Shown piece by piece: positions 15,060-21,196 of a stretch of DNA of 21,671 nt. The notes below the pieces were generated by a model. The model had not been told where the DNA came from. It was given only the letters and a program-made list of their open reading frames with translations, and made no database searches. Positions within the stretch are counted from its first letter, which is position 1, and every line of letters begins with the position of its first letter. The translations under genes and the position numbers were made by a program. Origin of the DNA: JBKEAR01 sp047972425 (lineage in GTDB: Bacteria; Pseudomonadota; Alphaproteobacteria; JBKEAR01); the NCBI GenBank assembly GCA_047972425.1, contig JBKEAR010000053.1:1-21671 (forward strand), written 5' to 3'.

Positions 15060-15995
15060 CTAATTGCCTAAAAAATATTCTAAATCCCCAATCAGCTCTT
15101 TAATGCTTAAGGCCAAATTAATGCCAATTTGCTCGGCATCGCTAATATGCCCTTGGGCTTCTTTTTTTAAGGTGATTGTACCATTGGGTTTCATGAGCCA
15201 GCCTTCTAAATGCAAAGCCTCCCCCTTAATTTGGGCATAGGCTGCAATGGGCGTACGGCAAGAGCCATCTAACCCTTGTAAAAACCCCCGCTCTGCTTGG
15301 GTGGCATAAGCGGTCTCGGCATGGTGGAGGGGCGCAAGATATTTTAAAATCTTTTTATCATCGGCTCGGCAGGTAATACCGATAGCCCCTTGGGCAGGGG
15401 CGGGCAACCAATCCTCTAACTTCATTTTGGTATGGCGGACTGATTTACTGAGGCCAAGGCGGTTTAAGCCGGCTAGGGCTAAAAATGTGCCATCGGCTTC
15501 GCCTTCTTCTAACTTGCGTAATCTTGTTTGCACATTGCCCCTAAGCAAAGTAATTTCAACATCGGGGCGCAAAGCCTTTAATAAAGCTTGGCGGCGTAGG
15601 CTTGCCGTGCCCACTTTGGCATTCATCGGTAGTTTTTCGGGGATGGATGCATGGGGCGAAATAAAAACATCGCGTACATCTTCGCGCTCCAACACACAGC
15701 CCAAAATTTGGCCATTGGGTAATTGGGTGGGTACGTCCTTCATGGAGTTTACGCCAATATCAATATCGTTATTCAGCATGGCATCGTCAATCTCGCGGGT
15801 AAAAAGACCTTTGCCGCCGGCCTCTAACAAATGCCGATCCAAAATTTTATCGCCGCTGGTTTCTATTTTTACAATTTCTATGGCGCCATCTTCAGCAAGC
15901 ACTGGCCATGCAGCCTTGAGTTTTTCAGCAGTTTCAATAGTTTGCGCCATGGCCAAAGGGCTTTTGCGTGTGCCAATGCGGATAATCGGTTTCAT
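15060..15995 (-). CDS. hemC: Porphobilinogen deaminase (hydroxymethylbilane synthase)
   Basis: Polymerises four porphobilinogen molecules into hydroxymethylbilane. All landmarks are present: IRIGTRKSPLAMAQ at the N-terminus, SMKDVPT with catalytic Asp87, GTASLRRQALL, LRGNVQTRL, LPAPAQGAIG, and Cys246 in GLDGSCRTPIAAYA, which holds the dipyrromethane cofactor. The 311-residue length is normal. The residue before SMKDVP is Asn83 where His is usual (HSMKDVP), a small oddity. AGAGG precedes the ATG. It is divergent from tsaD across 83 bases and upstream of the DUF2892-hemD pair. Confidence 0.96.
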   Translation of the reverse strand: MKPIIRIGTRKSPLAMAQTIETAEKLKAAWPVLAEDGAIEIVKIETSGDKILDRHLLEAGGKGLFTREIDDAMLNNDIDIGVNSMKDVPTQLPNGQILGCVLEREDVRDVFISPHASIPEKLPMNAKVGTASLRRQALLKALRPDVEITLLRGNVQTRLRKLEEGEADGTFLALAGLNRLGLSKSVRHTKMKLEDWLPAPAQGAIGITCRADDKKILKYLAPLHHAETAYATQAERGFLQGLDGSCRTPIAAYAQIKGEALHLEGWLMKPNGTITLKKEAQGHISDAEQIGINLALSIKELIGDLEYFLGN

Positions 15996-16078
15996 TTAAC
16001 CTCTTTTCTCTTATAAATAATCATCTTATATGTTAGTAATAATGTTAATGATAATAACCATAATTTTAGAATAGTTAA

Positions 16079-17158
16079 ATGAAAAAAGAAAAAAATAAAA
16101 TCATCGTTTTAGGCATTGAGTCCTCTTGTGACGAAACAGCCGTTGCGGTGGTGGACGAAGATAAAAATTTATTAAGCCATGTGGTGCTTTCGTCTTTAGA
16201 GGAACATCAGAAATATGGGGGCGTAGTGCCCGAGATTGCCGCACGCTCTCACCTTAATTATTTGGATGGTCTTGTGGCCAAAGCCATGGACGATGCCGGT
16301 TTGGAATTTAACGACCTTACAGCCATAGCCGCTACAGGCGGGCCGGGGCTTATTGGTGGGGTGATGGTAGGCATGATGGGGGCAAAGGCAATATCCTATG
16401 CTTGCGACATTCCGCTGATTGCCGTTAATCATCTGGAAGGCCATGCCTTAGTACCACGCCTTACCAATGATGTTGAATTTCCGTTTTTACTTTTACTTGT
16501 CAGCGGCGGCCATTGCCAAATTTTGGTATGCGCAGGCGTTAATCAGTATCATCGCTTGGGTACAACGATTGATGACGCTATCGGCGAGGTTTACGATAAG
16601 CTCGCACGCATGTTGGGTTTGGGTTATCCGGGTGGGCCGATTATCGAAGAGCTCGCCAAAGAGGGCAATGCCAATCGCTTCGATTTACCACGGCCATTAA
16701 AAGGGCGAGCTAATTGCGATTTTTCATTCTCTGGCCTAAAAACCAAACTTCGCCAAATTATTGATGATTTTGAAGGCAATAAAATCAGCCGCCAAGATGC
16801 CGCCGATTTATGTGCAGGTTTTCAAAATGCCGTGGCCGATTGTTTAGATGACCGTTTAAAGCGGGCTATTCAGATAGTGAAAGAGCGTTTCCCCGAAATT
16901 TCTACCCTTGTGGTGGCCGGTGGTGTGGCGGCCAACCAATATTTGCTTAATCGGCTGCAAAAATTGGGCGAACAGACAGGTTTGTCCATTGTTGCGCCGC
17001 CGTTAAACTTATGTACCGATAATGGGGCAATGATTGCATGGGCGGGTTTAGAGCGTTATAAGATGGGTTTAATTGACGATTTAAGCTTTAAACCGCGCCC
17101 AAGATGGCCGCTTGATGCGGATGCCGAACCCAAAATCGGTGCAGGGGTAAAAGCTTAA
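16079..17158 (+). CDS. tsaD: tRNA N6-adenosine threonylcarbamoyltransferase
   Basis: Transfers the threonylcarbamoyl group to A37 of ANN-decoding tRNAs, working with TsaB, TsaC and TsaE, which are not in this window. The ASKHA-fold motifs are GIESSCDETA (12-21), the metal ligands His118 and His122 in NHLEGH, SGGHCQIL, and the late VVAGGVAANQYL and LCTDNGAMIAWAG. Length 359 is typical. No strong ribosome binding site is visible before the ATG at 16079. The final codons and the stop lie in a 13-bp hairpin that starts the downstream repeat array. Confidence 0.96.
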   Translation: MKKEKNKIIVLGIESSCDETAVAVVDEDKNLLSHVVLSSLEEHQKYGGVVPEIAARSHLNYLDGLVAKAMDDAGLEFNDLTAIAATGGPGLIGGVMVGMMGAKAISYACDIPLIAVNHLEGHALVPRLTNDVEFPFLLLLVSGGHCQILVCAGVNQYHRLGTTIDDAIGEVYDKLARMLGLGYPGGPIIEELAKEGNANRFDLPRPLKGRANCDFSFSGLKTKLRQIIDDFEGNKISRQDAADLCAGFQNAVADCLDDRLKRAIQIVKERFPEISTLVVAGGVAANQYLLNRLQKLGEQTGLSIVAPPLNLCTDNGAMIAWAGLERYKMGLIDDLSFKPRPRWPLDADAEPKIGAGVKA

Positions 17159-17178
17159 AGGCAAAGCCTTTAAGCTTT
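17150..17178 (+). terminator. 13-bp hairpin over the tsaD stop codon
   Basis: AAAGCTTAAAGGC (17150-17162) pairs perfectly with GCCTTTAAGCTTT (17166-17178) around AAA. The tsaD TAA (17156-17158) is in the left arm. No T-run follows, so it may act as a 3'-end barrier rather than a classic terminator. Confidence 0.6.
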
Positions 17179-17449
17179 GATTAAAGGAAACTTTAATCCA
17201 AACATGAAATGTTTGTTGGGGATACAAAGGGGCAGCGCCCCTTTACATAAGATACTTGTTTTACTTAGCAAAGCCTTTAAGCTTTGATTAAAGGAAACTT
17301 TAATCCAAACATGAAATGTTTGTTGGGGATACAAAGGGGCAGCGCCCCTTTACATAAGATACTTGTTTTACTTAGCAAAGCCTTTAAGCTTTGATTAAAG
17401 GAAACTTTAATCCAAACATGAAATGTTTGTTGGGGATACAAAGGGGCAG
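17161..17449. repeat. 107-bp tandem repeat, 2.7 copies, four hairpins per unit
   Basis: Copies start at 17161, 17268 and 17375, an exact period of 107. The first two look identical; the third breaks off after GGGGCAG at about 17449. In each unit I see GATTAAAG-GAAA-CTTTAATC (17179-17198 in copy 1), CAAACAT-GAA-ATGTTTG (17199-17215) and AAAGGGGC-AGC-GCCCCTTT (17226-17244). In copy 1 these follow the 13-bp hairpin over the tsaD stop. No open frame runs through the array. Confidence 0.9.
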
Positions 17450-17650
17450 TAGCCCATAATAAAGATATTATAGAATAAAGCTTAGGGAAAGCAATGGCTT
17501 TCCCCTTTAGGTCAACGCTTGCGTTGCGGGGTATAGGGGCAGAGCCCCATAAAATAAAAGCCGTTTATATAAAAATCAGCTTAAAATCCAACTAGAGAAA
17601 TAACGAGTAATTTGCTATATTAATCCATATAAAAATTTAAGGAGAAAATA
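17450..17650. repeat. Further hairpin modules before yciI
   Basis: After the 107-bp array come GGGAAAGC-AATG-GCTTTCCC (17485-17504), CAACGC-TT-GCGTTG (17513-17526) and GGGGC-AGA-GCCCC (17536-17548). The 20 bases 17531-17550 are identical to 4661-4680. The remaining AT-rich stretch (17551-17640) presumably carries the yciI promoter, but no convincing hexamer pair was found. No gene is seen. Confidence 0.75.
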
Positions 17651-17929
17651 ATGTTTATATTTCGTGCATGGGATAAAGAAGGCGCATTAGATATACGTAT
17701 GAGCAACCGGGAAGCCCATTTGGCATGGCTGAAATCGTTGGGTGAAAAGCTGATGCTTGCCGGCCCGAGCCTTGATGAAAACGGGCAAATGAACGGATCC
17801 ATGCTTGTGCTCGATTATGACGACCAAGCCGAGCTTGAAGCTACACTTGCCCAAGACCCTTACGCCAAAGCCGGGCTATTTGTAAAATCCCAAATTTCAG
17901 CTTATAAAGCCGTTATTGTTAATTTTTAA
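17651..17929 (+). CDS. YciI family protein
   Basis: A 92-residue protein of the YCII fold, related to ferredoxin-like dimers. REAHLAWLKSLGEKLMLAGP carries the conserved His (His23) near an Asp/Glu-rich region, and GSMLVLDYDDQAELEATLAQ and DPYAKAGLF are the standard middle part. Function in most bacteria is unknown. AAGGAG stands before the ATG. It is 15 bases ahead of the EVE-domain gene, a pairing seen after tsaD (and gpsA) in many alphaproteobacteria. Confidence 0.9.
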   Translation: MFIFRAWDKEGALDIRMSNREAHLAWLKSLGEKLMLAGPSLDENGQMNGSMLVLDYDDQAELEATLAQDPYAKAGLFVKSQISAYKAVIVNF

Positions 17930-17944
17930 GCTAAAGGAAAACCC

Positions 17945-18370
17945 ATGCAATATTGGTTATTTAAATCGGAGCCCAATACATGGAGTTGGGACGACCAACA
18001 AAATGTTAAAATGGAAGGCTGGGACGGCGTGCGCAATTACCAAGCCAGCAATAATATGAAGGCCATGAAAATTGGCGACCTCGGCTTTTTTTACCATTCG
18101 GTAAAAGAAAAAACCATTAAAGGCATTGTTAAAGTGGTGAAGGAATACTACCCCGACCATACCGATGATACCGGCCGATGGGGCATGGTGGCCATAGCTG
18201 CTGTATGCTCGGTAAAAACCGAAGTCACTTTGGCCGATATTAAAGCTAACCCCAAGCTTGCCGATATGGCACTTGTTAAACAATCGCGCCTTTCGGTTAG
18301 CCCCGTAAAGCCTGAGGAATGGGATATTGTGGTAAGTATGTGCGGGTTAGACCCTGAAAAGCTTAAGTAG
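17945..18370 (+). CDS. EVE-domain protein
   Basis: A 141-residue single-domain protein. YWLFKSEPNTWSWDDQ at the N-terminus, GWDGVRNYQASNNMKAMKIG, GFFYHS and KGIVKVVKEYYPD are the diagnostic EVE (PUA-like, THYN1-type) segments. EVE domains are proposed to bind modified bases in DNA or RNA; its role here is unknown. AAAGGA lies just upstream. A hairpin repeat begins at the base after its TAG stop. Confidence 0.92.
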   Translation: MQYWLFKSEPNTWSWDDQQNVKMEGWDGVRNYQASNNMKAMKIGDLGFFYHSVKEKTIKGIVKVVKEYYPDHTDDTGRWGMVAIAAVCSVKTEVTLADIKANPKLADMALVKQSRLSVSPVKPEEWDIVVSMCGLDPEKLK

Positions 18371-18418
18371 CTCCGCAGGTTTGCTTTTTGTAAAAAGCAA
18401 AGGCAAAAACTTTTTATA
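18371..18418. repeat. Dispersed hairpin repeat C, copy 1
   Basis: TTTGCTTTTT (18380-18389) pairs with AAAAAGCAAA (18392-18401) around GT. About 40 of 48 bases match copy 2 at 19939-19986. The outermost stem pair is T-A here and C-G there. It begins directly after the EVE stop codon and, with the A-rich and T-rich tail, might help end the transcript. Confidence 0.75.
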
Positions 18419-18433
18419 TTTGCTATTGAGTAG

Positions 18434-18542
18434 ATAACTGCATGAATTTTATTCATATATTAAAGGGGCTAGACTCTGGGAAGATATTTCCGAAGTCTAG
18501 CCCCTTTAATATATAGAGCGAACATAGTTCGCATGCAGTTAT
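18434..18542. mobile_element. 109-bp compound inverted-repeat element (MITE-like)
   Basis: The ends ATAACTGCATG (18434-18444) and CATGCAGTTAT (18532-18542) are inverted repeats. Inside is a perfect 21-bp inverted repeat (18455-18475 with 18494-18514, containing GGGGCTAGACT) and a small GCGAAC-ATA-GTTCGC hairpin (18518-18532). No coding frame is present. The TA dinucleotides at the ends would suit a TA target-site duplication as made by IS630-type transposases, but TA cannot be told apart from part of the palindrome. It lies between convergent EVE and sstT and could also serve as a two-way terminator. Confidence 0.5.
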
Positions 18543-18555
18543 AAGCACAAGACCC

Positions 18556-18610
18556 AATTAAAGATTTTTAAGACGAAGTCTTAAATGGGTGCAGGGCAAC
18601 GCCCTGCATA
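18556..18610. repeat. Dispersed hairpin repeat A/B, copy 1
   Basis: A 55-base unit with two hairpins: TTTAAGAC-GAA-GTCTTAAA (18567-18585) and GCAGGGC-AAC-GCCCTGC (18591-18607). It matches 21136-21190 at 51 of 55 positions. It ends five bases from the sstT stop codon, as the other copy does from the ABC exporter stop. Confidence 0.9.
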
Positions 18611-18615
18611 TAACC

Positions 18616-19830
18616 TTATTTTGACATACTCACAGCAGCGGTAAATACCACATCGGTTGAGCTATTAAGGGCTGTTTCGGCAGAATCTTGTATCACACCG
18701 ATAATAAAGCCAATTGCCACCACTTGCATAGAGATATCATCGCTAATACCAAACAGACCACAAGCGAGCGGAATAAGCAATAGTGAACCACCGGCAACAC
18801 CCGATGCCCCACAGGCCGAAATAGCAGCCACAAGGCTAAGCAATAATGCCGAAAGCATATCGACCTCAATACCTAAAGTATGCACCGCCGCTAAAGTAAG
18901 CACCGTAATGGTAATTGCCGCACCCGACATATTAATGGTTGCCCCTAATGGTATAGAAACCGAGTAAAGTTCTTCATCTAAACCTAAATCCTCACAAAGC
19001 TTCATATTCACAGGGATATTGGCGGCAGAGCTACGGGTAAAGAAGGCGGTAATACCGCTTACACGCAAACATTTAAAAATGAGCGGGTAGGGGTTGCGTT
19101 TGGTTTTTATATAAACCAACAATGGGTTGACAATAAACGCCATAATCAACATGGCCGAAAGCAATACGATAATCAATTGGGCGTATCCGGCTAGGGCAGC
19201 AAAGCCTGTGGTAGCAAAAGTATCGGCAACAAGGCCAAAAATACCAATAGGGGCTAAGCGGATAACAAAACGTACCATTATGGTTACGCTGGTTGCAAGG
19301 TCATGGACAATGTTTTTTGTCGCAGCCGATGTATGGCGCAACGCAATACCTAAGCCGATACCCCAAGCCAAAATACCAATAAAGTTACCATTTGCAATGG
19401 CATTTACAGGGTTATCCACAATGTTAAAGAGCAGGGTTCTTAAAACCTCTAAAATACCGCTTGGCGGTGCAACCGATGTTGCGGCCTCTTGGAGCTCCAA
19501 ATAAGTTGGGAATGCAAAGCTTAAAATAACGGCAATTACGGCAGCCGAGAATGTACCGATTAAATAAAGTACCAAAACAGGGCGAATATTGCTTTTGGTA
19601 TTTGGCGCTTGGTTGGCAATGGCCGATGCCACCAATATAAAAACCAAAATAGGCGCAATTGCCTTTAAAGCCTTGGTGAATAGGCTACCTAAAATACCAA
19701 CGGATATGGCGGCTTCTTTAGAGATTAAGGCGAGAATAACGCCTAAAATGATCCCGACAATAATTTGTAATACTAAGCTGCCATTAAGGATTTTGTTGAG
19801 CCACGAAGGCTGCGCAGAATTATTTTGCAT
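18616..19830 (-). CDS. sstT: Sodium/serine-threonine symporter SstT
   Basis: A 404-residue inner-membrane transporter of the DAACS (glutamate/serine symporter) family that takes up serine and threonine with sodium. The best markers are in the C-terminal half: TRSSAANIPVNMKLCEDLGL, SVSIPLGATINMSGAAITIT, ACGASGVAGGSLLLIPLACG and IGVIQDSAETALNSSTDV, all very close to E. coli SstT as I remember it. The usual eight membrane helices and two re-entrant loops can be placed. AGGGGA precedes the ATG at 19830. The dispersed repeat A/B lies directly after the stop codon. Confidence 0.95.
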   Translation of the reverse strand: MQNNSAQPSWLNKILNGSLVLQIIVGIILGVILALISKEAAISVGILGSLFTKALKAIAPILVFILVASAIANQAPNTKSNIRPVLVLYLIGTFSAAVIAVILSFAFPTYLELQEAATSVAPPSGILEVLRTLLFNIVDNPVNAIANGNFIGILAWGIGLGIALRHTSAATKNIVHDLATSVTIMVRFVIRLAPIGIFGLVADTFATTGFAALAGYAQLIIVLLSAMLIMAFIVNPLLVYIKTKRNPYPLIFKCLRVSGITAFFTRSSAANIPVNMKLCEDLGLDEELYSVSIPLGATINMSGAAITITVLTLAAVHTLGIEVDMLSALLLSLVAAISACGASGVAGGSLLLIPLACGLFGISDDISMQVVAIGFIIGVIQDSAETALNSSTDVVFTAAVSMSK

Positions 19831-19938
19831 GTATCTTTTCCCCTTTTACAAACCAAATAATCATAGTTAAAAAAGAAAAAACTATAACATAAGATTTTCT
19901 TGAGGTAAATATAACAAGGTGATTATTGTTTTTAACCG

Positions 19939-19986
19939 CTCTACAGGCTTGCTTTTTGTAAAAAGCAAGAGCAAAAATTGTATATA
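19939..19986. repeat. Dispersed hairpin repeat C, copy 2
   Basis: CTTGCTTTTT (19948-19957) pairs with AAAAAGCAAG (19960-19969) around GT. Homologous to 18371-18418. It lies between the start of sstT and the 3' end of the putative toxin gene. The rest of 19831-20020 is AT-rich with no gene. Confidence 0.75.
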
Positions 19987-20020
19987 CTGACTAATATATA
20001 CAAATATTAGAAAAAATAAC

Positions 20021-20425
20021 TTAAGTAGTGATTTTTTGTTGGCATATTATTATATTTTTATATCTTCTTGTTAATCTTTCGCTTTGTATTGCACCAACAA
20101 TAATTTTTTTCAATACAGACTCTGAAAGAGACATTTTTCTTTTAACTCGCCCCTGCGCGATATCTAAAGTAATAGTATTTTCGTATAAGAAACACGCTTT
20201 ATCGTATGCCACCCAACTATCATGTTTTATGAATTCATGGTCGCCTTGTTTTAGTACGCAGCTTTTATCGTACGGTAAGCCTTCCTTTAGTGTTTGTAGA
20301 GGAACAGCAATACATTTTCCATTTTCGACTGAAGTTATCACAAAATGTAAATGTTTTTTTAAAGGGTCTGATTGCGTTCCAGTCTGAATAAGAAATGTGT
20401 CCCCAATTTTTATTCCAGTATTCAC
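20021..20425 (-). CDS. Putative toxin partner of a Panacea antitoxin (possibly MazF/PemK-like)
   Basis: A 134-residue soluble protein. Its N-terminal KIGDTFLIQTGT and following HFVITSV...KCIAVPLQTL have the rhythm of the SH3-like barrel of MazF/PemK RNases. CVLKQGDHEFIKHDSWVAYDKA looks like a conserved core and may hold the active residues (His63, His68, Asp69). The C-terminus is basic (RLTRRYK). The start is GTG at 20425, with TTAGG seven bases upstream; it lies 21 bases after the antitoxin stop. I infer the toxin role from position; the fold is a tentative reading. Base composition is lower in GC than neighbouring genes, suggesting transfer. Confidence 0.6.
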   Translation of the reverse strand: MNTGIKIGDTFLIQTGTQSDPLKKHLHFVITSVENGKCIAVPLQTLKEGLPYDKSCVLKQGDHEFIKHDSWVAYDKACFLYENTITLDIAQGRVKRKMSLSESVLKKIIVGAIQSERLTRRYKNIIICQQKITT

Positions 20426-20446
20426 TAATATGCCTAACTTTTATTT

Positions 20447-20974
20447 CTACAAATAACTATTTAATTCTTCAGCAAGTTCTTTTGCCTGTTCATTTGAGTA
20501 TCCAACAGCTCTATAAACATCTTCATAGCTTATCGAACATGAGCTTCCATTGGGATTTTTCCACTCAGGACAATTCTCTTGTTTATGAGTATATCCAACA
20601 AGATCAAATTTTCCCATAGAACCAAATTGATCCCAAATTTTTGATAAAATTTTCTCGTCCGCATCAGAAAGAGCATCTAACTCTTGTGTATCTTTAATAT
20701 CTTTTTGTAACGAAACCTCATGGTTAGCCCTATCCGAAATATATTCTCCCCAAATTCCCTGTGAGTATCCATTTATTAGATCTAAAGTATTAGATAAAAC
20801 AGGACCATGTGGCATAGAAACCATCCGATCATAAGAAATTGGTGAGCCATACTGTTTCATAGATTCTCTATCTGCGAGGTACATAAGTTTGATGAGTTTA
20901 ATATGAGGTAATCTGCCCTTACCTCTTATAAGAAAGTAAGCAGCAATATGAGCAACTTTTTCTTCACTAAACAT
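20447..20974 (-). CDS. Panacea-domain (DUF4065, SocA-like) antitoxin
   Basis: A 175-residue protein with the Panacea pattern: HIKLIKLMYLADRESMKQYG (about residues 24-43), PISYDRMVSMPHGPVLSNTL, and a C-terminal helical part ending in ELAEELNSYL. Panacea proteins are promiscuous antitoxin domains that pair with many toxin folds and often precede the toxin in the operon. The frame can begin three codons earlier (20983), but ATG 20974 has AGGA at a proper distance, while the earlier ATG directly abuts it. Together with the next gene it forms a compact, AT-rich two-gene module between housekeeping genes. Confidence 0.85.
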   Translation of the reverse strand: MFSEEKVAHIAAYFLIRGKGRLPHIKLIKLMYLADRESMKQYGSPISYDRMVSMPHGPVLSNTLDLINGYSQGIWGEYISDRANHEVSLQKDIKDTQELDALSDADEKILSKIWDQFGSMGKFDLVGYTHKQENCPEWKNPNGSSCSISYEDVYRAVGYSNEQAKELAEELNSYL

Positions 20975-21012
20975 AACAATCATCCTGAATAAATTTTAAA
21001 ATTTCCACCTTT

Positions 21013-21042
21013 ATTATAGTAATTGTAACATATAAAAGTTAA
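21013..21042 (-). promoter_or_regulatory. Candidate promoter of the toxin-antitoxin module
   Basis: On the minus strand TTAACT (21042-21037) and a perfect TATAAT (21018-21013) are 18 bases apart. The expected start site is near 21006, about 30 bases before the antitoxin ATG. The -35 lies in one arm of the inverted repeat at 21031-21089. Confidence 0.55.
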
Positions 21043-21089
21043 TATTCAAAAAGAAACATCAGAGCATATTACAGAGTATTAACTTTATA
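21031..21089. repeat. Spaced inverted repeat over the TA promoter
   Basis: AAAGTTAATA (21035-21044) and TATTAACTTT (21077-21086) are exact complements; with one bulged A the match extends to 13 pairs (21031-21044 with 21077-21089). The 32-base gap suggests two operator half-sites or a looping site rather than a hairpin. Confidence 0.55.
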
Positions 21090-21113
21090 AAAATATTGGT
21101 ATTTTTACAACAA

Positions 21114-21139
21114 AATTCAATTATGTGAATAATTGAATT
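21114..21139. repeat. 11-bp AT-rich hairpin with GTGA loop
   Basis: AATTCAATTAT (21114-21124) pairs perfectly with ATAATTGAATT (21129-21139). It abuts repeat A/B copy 2 downstream of the ABC exporter gene. No T-run follows on either strand. Confidence 0.6.
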
Positions 21140-21190
21140 AAAGATTTTTAAGGCAAAGCCTTAAATGGGTGCAGGGCAACGCTCTGCATA
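21136..21190. repeat. Dispersed hairpin repeat A/B, copy 2
   Basis: Homologous to 18556-18610 (51 of 55 positions). Hairpin 1 is TTTAAGGC-AAA-GCCTTAAA; hairpin 2 is GCAGGGC-AAC-GCTCTGC, with one G-U pair. It ends six bases from the stop codon of the ABC exporter gene. Confidence 0.9.
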
Positions 21191-21196
21191 AATATC

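Noticed and set aside
17161..17449. The 107-bp array as a CRISPR
   Set aside because: The whole unit repeats without unique spacers, there are fewer than three copies, and no cas gene is nearby.
19127..19870. Plus-strand open frames opposite sstT
   Set aside because: They are antisense to a well-conserved transporter and lack start signals and domains.
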